This document shows positions 9,274 through 17,574 of a stretch of 64,000 nucleotides of DNA, piece after piece. This DNA comes from an uncultured Treponema sp. (GTDB taxonomy: Bacteria > Spirochaetota > Spirochaetia > Treponematales > Treponemataceae): the NCBI RefSeq assembly GCF_945873775.1, contig NZ_CAMCEC010000001.1, forward strand, positions 248,001 to 312,000, read 5' to 3'. The notes under the pieces were generated by a model. The model did no database searches. It saw only the letters and a list, made by a program, of their open reading frames with translations, and had not been told where the DNA came from. Positions within the stretch are counted from its first letter, which is position 1. Each line of letters begins with the position of its first letter. The position numbers were made by a program, and so were the translations under genes.

Positions 9274-11847
9274 TTGAGCGAATTTAAGAATTTTCTATTT
9301 AATAAAATACAAAAACGAGAGCCTGTTTTTTTTGACGGCGGAATGGGAACAATGATTCAAAAAATTCCAGGTCTTTCCTACTCTATTCCAGAAGACCTGA
9401 ATTTTTACAATCCAGAAGCAATAAAAGAAATCCATAAAAAATATATACTCGCAGGAAGCAACATTTGCACCACAAACACATTCGGAGCAAATCCTATAAA
9501 ACTTGAAAACGCATCTCATTCAGCACAAGAATTTATTGAAAAAGGAATTACTCTAGTAAAAGAAGCAATTGCTGAATGCAAAAAACAAAACAAAAATATA
9601 ATCTGCTTTACCGCATGGGATTCAGGGCAAATTGGAAAACTGCTTGAGCCAAACGGACCTCTTACATTTGACGAAGCATATAACTCATACAAAGCAGCCG
9701 CCATTGCCGCAGAAAAATCAGGCGCAGATCTTGCAATAATTGAAACAATGAGCGACCTTTATGAAGTAAAAGCCGCAGTCCTTGCAATCAAAGAAAATAC
9801 AAATCTTCCTGTCATAACAACAATGACATTCCAGCCAAACTTTAGAACTTTAACAGGAGCAGACGTTCTTACTTGCATAACTTACCTTGAATCTCTGCAC
9901 GTTGATGTTCTTGGTTTTAATTGCGGCGGAAGCCTTGAAGAAGACATAGAACTTGCCAACCAATTCTGCAAATATTCACACATTCCAATTCTTTCCCAGC
10001 CAAACGCAGGGCTTCCAGAAGTTATAAACGGAAAAGATGTGTTCAAGGTAACTCCAGAAGAATTCACAAATGCACAGAAAAAAATCCTTGAATCTGGAGT
10101 TTCAATTTTTGGAGGATGCTGCGGAACAACTCCAGATCATATAAAAACAATGACAGAAAAACTTTCTGAAAAAAAATTGAAGGAAAACAAGGGAAAGTTC
10201 AAGTCATTTGTCTGTTCCTATAACAAAACTGTTCAGGCTGGAGGAGTTGCAGGACCTGTAATCATCGGCGAGCGCATAAATCCAACTGGAAAAAAGAAAT
10301 GCAAGGAAGCGCTCCAGAACAACGATATGCAGTTCGTTATTGACGAAGCAGACAGCCAGATAAATTCAGGTGCGCATATTCTTGATGTAAACGTCGGACT
10401 TCCTGGAATAAATGAAAAAGAAATGATGCTTCAAGCGGTGAAGTCAGTACAGAAAATTTTCAATACACCGCTGCAAATTGACTCAAGCGAAAGCGATGTT
10501 TTGGAATATGCGTTAAGATATTACAATGGAAAAGCTCTTGTAAACAGCGTCAATGGAAAGCAAGAAGTCATGGACAAAGTTTTTCCGCTAATAAAGCATT
10601 ATGGCGGTGCTGTTGTTGCGCTATGCATAGACGAAGACGGAATTTCCCCGACTGCGGAAGGAAGAGTAAAAGTCGCTGAAAAAATAATTCAGGAAGCCGC
10701 TAAATATGGAATACCTGTAAGAGACATTTTTATTGACACACTCACGTTGACTGTAAGCTCAGAACAAAAAGCATCGCTTGAAACTGTAAAAGCAATCAGA
10801 ATCTTAAAAGAAAAATTCGGAAAAGAAGGAATCCAGTTCGTTCTGGGAGTTTCAAACATTTCATTTGGTCTTCCAAGAAGAGATATTATAAACTCAAGAT
10901 TTTTTATGCTTGCACTTGAAGCAGGGCTTAGCGCGGCAATTATAAACCCGGCAAGCGTTCCGATGATGGACACCTATAGAGCTTACAGAGCTCTTGGATG
11001 CTTTGATGAAAACTGCCTTGACTACATTCAAACTTACACAGGAACTCTTGATCCTACAACTGAAAAATCTCGCCAGAAGATTCTTTCGGATGCAGTCAAT
11101 GATGGAACTATTTCAATTCAAATAAACGGAACGCCTATCGCATCTCCTAAAAAAGAAGCAGAAAAAAAAAACACCTTAACTGAAAGTAATTATTCAGAAA
11201 AAAATGCGGAAGAAAAGGAACTTATACAGATAATAGAAAAAGGCTTCAAGGACAAGGCATCAGATGTAACAGCCAGGCTTCTTGAAAAAAATGATCCTGT
11301 AAAAATAATTGACAACTGCATAGTTCCAGCTCTTGACAATGTAGGAAAAGATTTTGAAACCGGGAAAAAATTCCTTCCGCAGCTTTTGCTTAGCGCAGAA
11401 ACAGTGGGCAATTCATTTCTTAAAATAAAAGAAACACTTGCAGCATCAGGAAAAGAGCAGGAAGAAAAAGGAACTATAGCAATTGCAACTGTCTTTGGTG
11501 ATATTCATGATATTGGAAAAAACATCGTCAAGGCAATGCTTGAAAACTATGGCTACAAAGTAATCGACCTTGGAAAAAATGTTCCGGCAGAAACAGTTGT
11601 AAAAACAGTTATAGAAAATAAAATCCAACTTGTAGGCTTAAGCGCGCTAATGACTACAACGGTCGCTAATATGGAAGAAACTATAAATCAGCTTCATAAA
11701 GCGTTAAAAGAAAATAATTTGGAATGTAAAATTGTAGTAGGCGGCGCAGTTTTAACACCAGACTATGCAAAAAAAATCGGAGCTGACTTCTATGCAAAGG
11801 ACGCAATGGAAACAGTATCAGTAGCAAAGGAAGTTTTTGGAAAATGA
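9274..11847 (+). CDS. metH: Cobalamin-dependent methionine synthase, short form without the reactivation domain
   Basis: Transfers methyl from methyltetrahydrofolate via cobalamin to homocysteine. Domains in order: homocysteine-binding barrel (about 1-295; zinc cysteines in FNCGG near 215 and GGCCGTTP near 281-285), pterin-binding barrel (about 325-580, IGERINPTGKKKC), B12 cap (about 640-720) and B12-binding Rossmann domain (about 730-857, GDIHDIGKN with the cobalt-ligand His, then GLSALMTTT and VVGGAV). At 857 residues it lacks the C-terminal AdoMet-binding activation domain of E. coli MetH, so reactivation must come from elsewhere. The start is TTG, supported by AAAGGAG 7 bases upstream. 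Overlaps the next gene by four bases (ATGA). Confidence 0.93.
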   Translation: MSEFKNFLFNKIQKREPVFFDGGMGTMIQKIPGLSYSIPEDLNFYNPEAIKEIHKKYILAGSNICTTNTFGANPIKLENASHSAQEFIEKGITLVKEAIAECKKQNKNIICFTAWDSGQIGKLLEPNGPLTFDEAYNSYKAAAIAAEKSGADLAIIETMSDLYEVKAAVLAIKENTNLPVITTMTFQPNFRTLTGADVLTCITYLESLHVDVLGFNCGGSLEEDIELANQFCKYSHIPILSQPNAGLPEVINGKDVFKVTPEEFTNAQKKILESGVSIFGGCCGTTPDHIKTMTEKLSEKKLKENKGKFKSFVCSYNKTVQAGGVAGPVIIGERINPTGKKKCKEALQNNDMQFVIDEADSQINSGAHILDVNVGLPGINEKEMMLQAVKSVQKIFNTPLQIDSSESDVLEYALRYYNGKALVNSVNGKQEVMDKVFPLIKHYGGAVVALCIDEDGISPTAEGRVKVAEKIIQEAAKYGIPVRDIFIDTLTLTVSSEQKASLETVKAIRILKEKFGKEGIQFVLGVSNISFGLPRRDIINSRFFMLALEAGLSAAIINPASVPMMDTYRAYRALGCFDENCLDYIQTYTGTLDPTTEKSRQKILSDAVNDGTISIQINGTPIASPKKEAEKKNTLTESNYSEKNAEEKELIQIIEKGFKDKASDVTARLLEKNDPVKIIDNCIVPALDNVGKDFETGKKFLPQLLLSAETVGNSFLKIKETLAASGKEQEEKGTIAIATVFGDIHDIGKNIVKAMLENYGYKVIDLGKNVPAETVVKTVIENKIQLVGLSALMTTTVANMEETINQLHKALKENNLECKIVVGGAVLTPDYAKKIGADFYAKDAMETVSVAKEVFGK

Positions 11848-12788
11848 AAGAAGAGAACCTAAAATACAAGTTCAAAATTAAAAATGCAAAGAAGCCAACT
11901 CAAAAGAAAATCAAAAAGACTATAGGAAGAACATTAAAAAGCTTTAATGTTCTATATGCCTATGCAATGTTCATTTTTCACTGGACAGGTTTAAAATATT
12001 TTGCAATTTTTATTTTAAATGTAATACAAAAATTCTTTATAGTTCAGTATCTTGAAAAATTCCACATAATACACATTCCAGTAAAAAGAGTAGACCACAA
12101 GCTGGATTCAAAAATTCCATTCAAGCCGGAATTCGCGCAATGCTATCTTGACTTTGTAAACTACTGGATTCGTCCTATGTGCATGACGATGAAACGCTAC
12201 GGAAGTTTTGAAGGAATCAAGCTCAGCGCGGAATACGTTCGCTACATGATTATGCTTTACAAGGAGGCTTATAAAATTTACTCGCATTGTCTTACAACAA
12301 CAGCACGCCCAAAGCCAACAACAAAAGCATCAAAAGGCATTCAGTTTTGGGATCCGCATTATCTTTGCGTGCCAAGCCTGCACATTGCGATTGTTGTTCT
12401 TACAATCGGATTTTATAAAATGCTTTTTGAACGTGAAGAATTTACAGAACCAGAAAAAGAACAATGGAACAGCGAGCTTTACACTCACGGAATCGAAATT
12501 GCAGAATCAGTTTTATACATGAAGCAGCATAGCGTAAACTGCATTTCTGCGGCAATATACATGGTAACAAAAACCGCGCCTGAACTTTTAACAGAAGAAA
12601 TGTCCATTGAATTTATTGACTCAATGTTTAAAGATTCCATTTATGTTGAAAAATCTGACTCAAAAGAAATTACAAGCTACATAAAGGAAATGTACAAAAA
12701 TTTAATGGAGCAAAGCAAAAACTTCGATGACTGGACAGTTCCGCTTAAAGAGTGGCTAAAAAATTATCAAAGCCAAACGCAAAATTAA
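11844..12788 (+). CDS. Divergent PAP2-superfamily-like protein (tentative)
   Basis: 314 residues, very basic N-terminus (about 1-30), then a hydrophobic segment (about 50-66). No confident family match. The spacing of a degenerate PAP2 phosphatase signature can be seen: an Arg-Pro at 155-156, PSLH at 177-180 (PAP2 has PSGH) and Ser222-x6-His229 (PAP2 has SR-x5-H-x3-D), but the motif-3 Arg is Val223 and the Asp is Cys233. If real, it is a remote and possibly altered lipid-phosphate phosphatase or phosphotransferase. Start overlaps the metH stop (ATGA), so it is translationally coupled to methionine synthase, without an obvious reason. Confidence 0.5.
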   Translation: MKEENLKYKFKIKNAKKPTQKKIKKTIGRTLKSFNVLYAYAMFIFHWTGLKYFAIFILNVIQKFFIVQYLEKFHIIHIPVKRVDHKLDSKIPFKPEFAQCYLDFVNYWIRPMCMTMKRYGSFEGIKLSAEYVRYMIMLYKEAYKIYSHCLTTTARPKPTTKASKGIQFWDPHYLCVPSLHIAIVVLTIGFYKMLFEREEFTEPEKEQWNSELYTHGIEIAESVLYMKQHSVNCISAAIYMVTKTAPELLTEEMSIEFIDSMFKDSIYVEKSDSKEITSYIKEMYKNLMEQSKNFDDWTVPLKEWLKNYQSQTQN

Positions 12789-12793
12789 AAAAG

Positions 12794-13585
12794 CTATTTT
12801 GCTGAAATTTTCATAAGCTTCAAGCTGCCTTTTATTTCAACAGACTCTCCAGGCTCAAATGCAAAAATATCTTCCGCATTTGCAGTAAGTCCGTTTACAG
12901 TTCCGCTTCCCTCAATCACAAAGCCAAGAACTACATCACGGGGATTTTTATTGCCGAGAGCATTTTCTATTTTTGAAGAATAAAAATCTTCAACATTGAT
13001 TTCTTCAAGTGAAAAGTACGGACAAGAAAACGCCCCAGGGAAAGGCATGATTTTTCTTACGCTGCTGTCTTTTATACAGGCAATTCCTTTTTCTACATGG
13101 CACTCTCTTCCGCGACCCCAGTCGTACAATCTGTAAGTAATATCACTTGACTGCTGAACTTCCAAAAGACGCAAGCCGCCGCAGATTGCATGGACAGTTC
13201 CAGCCGGAATATAAATAAAATCTCCAGCCTTGACTTTTTCATAGCGCAGGCAATCCTGCAAAGAATTCGCTTCAATAGCTTTTCTAAGCTCGCTCGCGCT
13301 ATAAACTCCGTTCAATCCGTAGACAAGTTCCGTGCCTTCTTTTGCAGAAAGAACATACCAGCATTCAGTTTTTCCGCGGCAGCGCTCATAAAGAGCAGCT
13401 TTTTCATCATCAGGATGAACCTGAACGCTCAAAGTTTTGTCGGCTTGAATAACTTTTACCAAAAGAGGATAATCACCGCCGCACAACTCAAAGAAATCCT
13501 TTTGAAATCCATTTTTATGCGTGGAAGCGATCCAGTTTTCATAGCCCCAAATTTTTTCAGACTTTATAGCGTTCAGTTTTTTCAT
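12794..13585 (-). CDS. manA: Mannose-6-phosphate isomerase, class I
   Basis: Interconverts mannose-6-phosphate and fructose-6-phosphate. 263 residues, shorter than Bacillus ManA (about 315). Cupin metal-site motifs are present: VQVHPDDEKAALYE, GKTECWYVL and the AGTVHAICGG / LEVQQSSDITYRLYDWGR stretch. Its ATG directly abuts the stop of the nucleotidyltransferase upstream (13586), so the two form a tightly coupled pair, consistent with making a nucleotide-activated sugar. The 3' end converges on the PAP2-like gene with only five bases between stops. Confidence 0.9.
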   Translation of the reverse strand: MKKLNAIKSEKIWGYENWIASTHKNGFQKDFFELCGGDYPLLVKVIQADKTLSVQVHPDDEKAALYERCRGKTECWYVLSAKEGTELVYGLNGVYSASELRKAIEANSLQDCLRYEKVKAGDFIYIPAGTVHAICGGLRLLEVQQSSDITYRLYDWGRGRECHVEKGIACIKDSSVRKIMPFPGAFSCPYFSLEEINVEDFYSSKIENALGNKNPRDVVLGFVIEGSGTVNGLTANAEDIFAFEPGESVEIKGSLKLMKISAK

Positions 13586-14494
13586 TTAATGCTCCCAAAG
13601 CTTTGCAGGATAATATCCGTCTTCAATCTTCTTTGCAATTTCTTGCTTTACAATCTCGCGGTCCTCTGGATAAGTCATTCCAAACCACTTTTCAGAAGAA
13701 GTAAAGAATTTTATGCTGCCTTCGCCGTTCTTTACAATGTCGCTAGCTGCAACTGGCAGTAATGCTTCCGCTTTTAGCTCGCCAATTGAAGAAGCTTTAA
13801 AATTGTCCCAATATTTATGGAAACGCTCAAATGCCTTCAAGCTGAATCCAAAGAAATTCATGCTTACCCATTCTTTTCCTGTAAACGGAATTTCCTTGCC
13901 GTCAAGCTCGCTTATAATTCCATCGCCTTTGTAGCTGATTTTTGTATTTTCAACAATCGACTCAAGATAGCCGTCTTTTACAGAACAAACTCCGCGGCTA
14001 ACAGAACCGCTTTTGCTCATGGTGTTTCCAAGAACGTAACCGACCATTGCATGCTCAGGAGAATCAGGGCTTATAGACGAAAGGTATTTTCCCAAAGTTG
14101 CAAATGCTTCTCTGCCATAATAGTCATCGCTATTTATTACAGCAAACGGAGCGTTTATCTTTTCTTCAGCGCAAAGAACAGCGTGAATTGTTCCCCAAGG
14201 CTTTGTGCGCGCAGAAGATTTTTCTGCCTCGCCAGCAGTCAAAAGAGAATCATGTGTCTGAAAAACATATTCCGCATCAAAGTTTCGGGCAACTCTGTCA
14301 AAAAGCCGCTCCCTAAAGTCTTTTTCAATGTCAGGACGAATTACAAATACAACTTTTCCAAATCCGCTTTTTTTAGCATCGAAAGTCGCAAAGTCCAAAA
14401 GACACTCGCCATGCTGACCTACAGAATCAATCTGCTTAACTCCACCGTAACGGCTTCCCATTCCAGCTGCAAGAACCAACAATACAGGTTTCAT
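13586..14494 (-). CDS. Sugar-phosphate nucleotidyltransferase family protein
   Basis: 302 residues with the GT-A nucleotidyltransferase signature at the N-terminus (VLAAGMGSRYGGVKQ, about residues 7-21) and the metal/nucleotide motif INSDDYYG (about 118-125). These enzymes transfer NMP to a sugar phosphate. Exact substrate is not clear; the pairing with manA suggests a mannose- or fructose-derived sugar for surface polysaccharide, but this is inference. The ATG is preceded by GGGAG about 9 bases away. A possible promoter, TTTACA-17-TATCTT, lies upstream between this gene and deoD. Confidence 0.8.
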   Translation of the reverse strand: MKPVLLVLAAGMGSRYGGVKQIDSVGQHGECLLDFATFDAKKSGFGKVVFVIRPDIEKDFRERLFDRVARNFDAEYVFQTHDSLLTAGEAEKSSARTKPWGTIHAVLCAEEKINAPFAVINSDDYYGREAFATLGKYLSSISPDSPEHAMVGYVLGNTMSKSGSVSRGVCSVKDGYLESIVENTKISYKGDGIISELDGKEIPFTGKEWVSMNFFGFSLKAFERFHKYWDNFKASSIGELKAEALLPVAASDIVKNGEGSIKFFTSSEKWFGMTYPEDREIVKQEIAKKIEDGYYPAKLWEH

Positions 14495-14562
14495 TTCTCA
14501 TTCTCCCGTTAATTTAAATTTTTATACTTAAAGATACTTTATAAATTTTTAGCTGTAAAAAA

Positions 14563-15264
14563 CTATGCAGTAACAGCCTCAAGCGCAATTTTCATCATGT
14601 TTGTAAAAGTAACCTGACGCTCTTCTGCGGAAGTTTCGCCGCCCAAAAGAATATGGTCGCTAACAGTAAGAACTGCCAAAGCCTTTCTCTTGAATTTTGC
14701 AGCAAGCGTATAAAGCTCTGCGGCTTCCATTTCCACGCCCATAACTCCATACTCTGCCCAAAGCTTCCAGTTTTCCTTTGGATCGTAAAACATATCGCTT
14801 GAAACACAAAGCCCTACATTCGGCTTTATGCCGATTTTTTCAGCAGCAGAATAAGCCTTTGTAAGAAGCTCAAAGTCCGCAACCGGAGCAAAATGGAGTC
14901 CGTTGAACCTCATAGTATTCAGCCCGGAATCCGAACACGCGCCTTCCGCAAGAATAACATCTCTAAGCGCAATATTTTTTTGCACAGCCCCGCAAGTTCC
15001 AACACGCACAGCTTTCTGCACATTGTAAAACTGAAAAAGCTCATTTACATAAATAGAAAGCGAAGGCTGCCCCATTCCAGTTCCCTGAACAGAAACTCTT
15101 TTTCCATTATAAAGCCCTGTAAATCCATACATTCCGCGGACTTCATTATAGCACTTGGCATCCTGCAAGAAATTTTCAGCAATAAACTTAGCTCTAAGAG
15201 GATCACCAGGAAGCAAAACTGCCTCTGCAATGTCTCCTTCTTTTGCATTAATATGTGTACTCAT
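14563..15264 (-). CDS. deoD: Purine nucleoside phosphorylase, DeoD type
   Basis: Phosphorolysis of purine (deoxy)nucleosides to base plus (deoxy)ribose-1-phosphate. 233 residues from the ATG at 15264, the family norm, matching [14 protein letters not shown] and [14 protein letters not shown] at the N-terminus, [28 protein letters not shown] and a C-terminal TVSDHI motif with the catalytic Asp. A longer frame back to 15303 is rejected because the promoter -10 lies inside it. Functionally close to apt upstream and to deoC elsewhere in the window (purine and deoxyribose salvage). Confidence 0.93.
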   Translation of the reverse strand: MSTHINAKEGDIAEAVLLPGDPLRAKFIAENFLQDAKCYNEVRGMYGFTGLYNGKRVSVQGTGMGQPSLSIYVNELFQFYNVQKAVRVGTCGAVQKNIALRDVILAEGACSDSGLNTMRFNGLHFAPVADFELLTKAYSAAEKIGIKPNVGLCVSSDMFYDPKENWKLWAEYGVMGVEMEAAELYTLAAKFKRKALAVLTVSDHILLGGETSAEERQVTFTNMMKIALEAVTA

Positions 15265-15271
15265 ACTTAGA

Positions 15272-15280
15272 ATTATAACA
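15272..15280 (-). promoter_or_regulatory. Extended -10 promoter of deoD, predicted leaderless
   Basis: TGT followed by TATAAT (minus strand 15277-15272) is a perfect extended -10. The deoD ATG begins 7 bases later, placing the expected start of transcription at or one base before the start codon. No good -35 and no Shine-Dalgarno are visible. Confidence 0.6.
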
Positions 15281-15330
15281 TAAATTTTTATAAAACGATA
15301 CAAAAATTACATAATCGGAATAATAAAGGC

Positions 15331-15867
15331 TTACTCAGACTGATAATTTACAAGAGTTGTAACGTTAAGATCTTCAAGCTTTTTCTGATAATTCAAGAAA
15401 GGAAGTCCTATAACGCCAAAGACATCCGTTGCCTTAGCTCCGCCCTGCTCTATCAAATTTGCAGCCGCCTTTAAAGTTCCGCCGGTTGCAATAAGGTCAT
15501 CAACCAAAAGAATATTCTGGCCTTTTGAAATGTCGGCAGTGTGGACTTCAATTTCAGCAGTGCCGTACTCAAGCTCATATTTACAAGTATATGTTTTTCC
15601 GGGAAGTTTTCCTTTTTTACGAATCAAAATAAGAGGAATTCCCATTGCCTGGGCAAAAGGAGCAGCAAATACAAATCCGCGCGACTCAATTCCAGCTACA
15701 GCATCAATCTTTTTATCCTTGTAGAGTTCAACCATGCGCTCAATTGTATAGCGGAATGCTTCCGGGTGGCGAAGAACTCCTGTTATATCATAAAACAAAA
15801 CGCCTTTTTTAGGAAAATCAGGCACGCGGCCAATTACTTTATCAAGAACCTCAAAATCTTTATTCAT
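15331..15867 (-). CDS. apt: Adenine phosphoribosyltransferase
   Basis: Makes AMP from adenine and PRPP. 178 residues from the ATG at 15867, which has GGAG 7 bases upstream; this gives the canonical start VIGRVPDFPKKGVLFYDIT. The PRPP loop ILLVDDLIATGGTL (about 122-135) and the IESRGFVFAAPFA segment are intact. An open frame extends 35 codons further upstream but that part lacks homology and contains the promoter. Neighbour deoD supplies free purine bases. Confidence 0.94.
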   Translation of the reverse strand: MNKDFEVLDKVIGRVPDFPKKGVLFYDITGVLRHPEAFRYTIERMVELYKDKKIDAVAGIESRGFVFAAPFAQAMGIPLILIRKKGKLPGKTYTCKYELEYGTAEIEVHTADISKGQNILLVDDLIATGGTLKAAANLIEQGGAKATDVFGVIGLPFLNYQKKLEDLNVTTLVNYQSE

Positions 15868-15886
15868 ATTTACTCCAGAGTTTTTT

Positions 15887-15915
15887 ATTATAAACTGAAT
15901 ACAGGCAAAATGCAA
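15887..15915 (-). promoter_or_regulatory. Promoter of apt
   Basis: TTGCAT (15915-15910), 17-base spacer, TATAAT (15892-15887) on the minus strand. Transcription would start around 15880, leaving a short leader carrying the CTGGAG ribosome site. Confidence 0.55.
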
Positions 15916-15974
15916 ATATGAGTTTACTGACAGACTATGCAAAAATATTAAATACAGACAATCAACAGACATAA

Positions 15975-16050
15975 GTACTGACAGTCGGGTAGTAGTGCCG
16001 ACTGCCTATACGTAACACAGTGGACTGTCAGTACCACTATGCCGGTACTG
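15975..16050. repeat. Nested inverted-repeat element between apt and the SH3 gene
   Basis: A perfect 12-bp inverted repeat, GTACTGACAGTC (15975-15986) with GACTGTCAGTAC (16023-16034), encloses a second hairpin, CAGTCGG (15982-15988) with CCGACTG (15998-16004), and overlaps a third, CAGTACC (16029-16035) with GGTACTG (16044-16050). No T-run follows, so it is not a simple terminator. The G+C-rich block sits in an otherwise A+T-rich 289-base gene-free gap that also holds the apt promoter and the SH3-gene promoter. Confidence 0.75.
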
Positions 16051-16121
16051 TAAATATATGTTTCTTTCCATATTATATATAATTCTAAAATTTGCATACA
16101 ATGAAATCTCATTTTTACTAT

Positions 16122-16149
16122 TTAACACAAACTGTTACAATGCTATACT
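16122..16149 (+). promoter_or_regulatory. Promoter of SH3/M48/cyclase operon, predicted leaderless
   Basis: TTAACA (16122-16127), 16-base spacer, TATACT (16144-16149) with TG upstream (extended -10). The ATG at 16157 follows 7 bases after the -10. A GAGG in that gap is one base from the ATG, too close to act as a ribosome site. Confidence 0.6.
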
Positions 16150-16156
16150 TTGAGGC

Positions 16157-16633
16157 ATGAGTAAAATCAAAATTATTTTTTTATCAGTTATGGCGCTGAA
16201 TATTTCTTCTGCATTCGCCGCAGAACCAAAGCCACAATATGTTCAAGTGGATTCAGCAATTGTCAGAGCAAAGGCGTCCCAGTTTGCATCTAGCACAGGA
16301 ACTTTAAAGCTTGGCGACAAAGTCAAAGTTACTTCAAAAGGAAAATCCTGGTCTTGCATTTTATCTGAAGATGGAAAAATTGAAGGCTGGCTTCCAAATT
16401 CGTCTTTAACAGCAAAAAAGCTGATTGTAAATGTAAGCGGAAAAACTTCCGCAAACGCAAAAGAACTTGGACTTGCAGGAAAAGGAATGGACAAGGCATT
16501 TGAAAAAGTTTACAGCCAGGCAAGTGAAATTTCGTTTGCACAAGTTGATAAAATTGAAGCAAATGCTTGTTCAGAAAAAGACGCAATTGCCTTTATAAAA
16601 GAAGGTCAGCTCAAGGCAGGAGGTGAAGAATAA
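16157..16633 (+). CDS. Exported SH3-like domain protein
   Basis: 158 residues with a signal peptide (about 1-21, ...SSAFA) and a bacterial SH3 fold at about 26-88: VDSAIVRAKASQFASSTGTL, LKLGDKVKV and the GWLPNSSL strand. Such domains usually bind cell-wall peptides or partner proteins in the periplasm. The C-terminal 70 residues have no recognised motif. It opens a three-gene operon in which each stop overlaps the next start (TAATG), so it is probably made together with the M48 protease and the cyclase. Confidence 0.75.
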   Translation: MSKIKIIFLSVMALNISSAFAAEPKPQYVQVDSAIVRAKASQFASSTGTLKLGDKVKVTSKGKSWSCILSEDGKIEGWLPNSSLTAKKLIVNVSGKTSANAKELGLAGKGMDKAFEKVYSQASEISFAQVDKIEANACSEKDAIAFIKEGQLKAGGEE

Positions 16634-17574
16634 TGAAAAAGTTATTTAAGAAAATTCTTTGCGTTTGTATTCTTTCATCAATTTCTTTAGCAGCATTTTC
16701 CGCTGATATTTTTGGCGCATTAAATAAAGTCAACTCCGCTGTTCAAAAAAGCCAAGATGTAAAGAAAACTCTTGAGCAAGCCACCACTACAGTTGAATCA
16801 ATTGACAGAGCTGCAGAACCTATTACAACGCAGGACTCATATTTTATCGGAAGAGCTGTCGCATCGAATGTGCTGACTGAATACAAACTTTACACGGCAT
16901 CTCCAAAAGCAACAGCTTATGTTAATAAAATTTGCAAAGCAATCACAATGAATTCCGACACTCCAAAAATCTACAAGGATTATTGCGTTGCGATTATTGA
17001 TTCAGATGAAATCAATGCGCTGTCTACAAGCGGCGGGCACATTTTTATTACAACAGGAATTTTGAAATGCTGCAATTCAGAAGATGAGCTAGCTGCAATC
17101 ATCGCGCATGAAATTGCCCACATTCAGCTTAAGCATGCAACCACAGCAATCAAGACTGTAAGAACAACAGAAGCAATTTCAAATTCCGCAACAATGGCAA
17201 AAAACTACACAAAGCAGTTTTCAAATCTTAATCAAGAGGAAAAACAGTCTGCAGATTTTCTTACCAGTTCCAGCATTTCCATGATGAATATCATTACAGA
17301 AACTGGATATACAAAAGGCCAGGAATTCAAAGCTGATGAGAAAGCTGTTTCGCTTATGGCAGATGCAGGCTATGATCCAAATGCCTTGACTGATGTCTTG
17401 AAAATGCTCAAGACAAAAACCAGCGGCGAAGATTCAGGCTGGGGAAAAACTCATCCAAAGCCAGAGTCCAGAATCAGCAGTGTGCAAAAAGCTCTTAAAA
17501 ACTTTACTTTTACAGGCATCTCAAGAGATGTCCGCCAGTCAAGATTTGAAAACGCTTTAGCAGGAATAAAATAA
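16633..17574 (+). CDS. Exported M48-family zinc metalloprotease
   Basis: 313 residues with a signal peptide (about 1-23, ...AAFSA). The zinc motif HEIAH is at about 159-163 (AAIIAHEIAHIQLKHA) and the third ligand lies in the GQEFKADEKAV segment near residue 235. These are features of the periplasmic M48 (BepA/LoiP-like) proteases that act in envelope quality control. The ATG overlaps the stop of the SH3 gene by one base (TAATG), and its own stop overlaps the cyclase start in the same way. Confidence 0.88.
   Translation: MKKLFKKILCVCILSSISLAAFSADIFGALNKVNSAVQKSQDVKKTLEQATTTVESIDRAAEPITTQDSYFIGRAVASNVLTEYKLYTASPKATAYVNKICKAITMNSDTPKIYKDYCVAIIDSDEINALSTSGGHIFITTGILKCCNSEDELAAIIAHEIAHIQLKHATTAIKTVRTTEAISNSATMAKNYTKQFSNLNQEEKQSADFLTSSSISMMNIITETGYTKGQEFKADEKAVSLMADAGYDPNALTDVLKMLKTKTSGEDSGWGKTHPKPESRISSVQKALKNFTFTGISRDVRQSRFENALAGIK

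Noticed and set aside
8386-11847. Search for a cobalamin or SAM riboswitch before metF/metH
   Set aside because: Both genes follow upstream genes by 15-21 bases, with no room for an aptamer, and the operon promoter abuts the rqcH start.
13817-14512. 231-codon plus-strand open frame
   Set aside because: It lies opposite the nucleotidyltransferase gene, which has clear family motifs; the product is cysteine/lysine-rich without any domain.
15040-15303. N-terminal extension of deoD to 15303
   Set aside because: The extra 13 residues lack homology and the extended -10 promoter lies within them.
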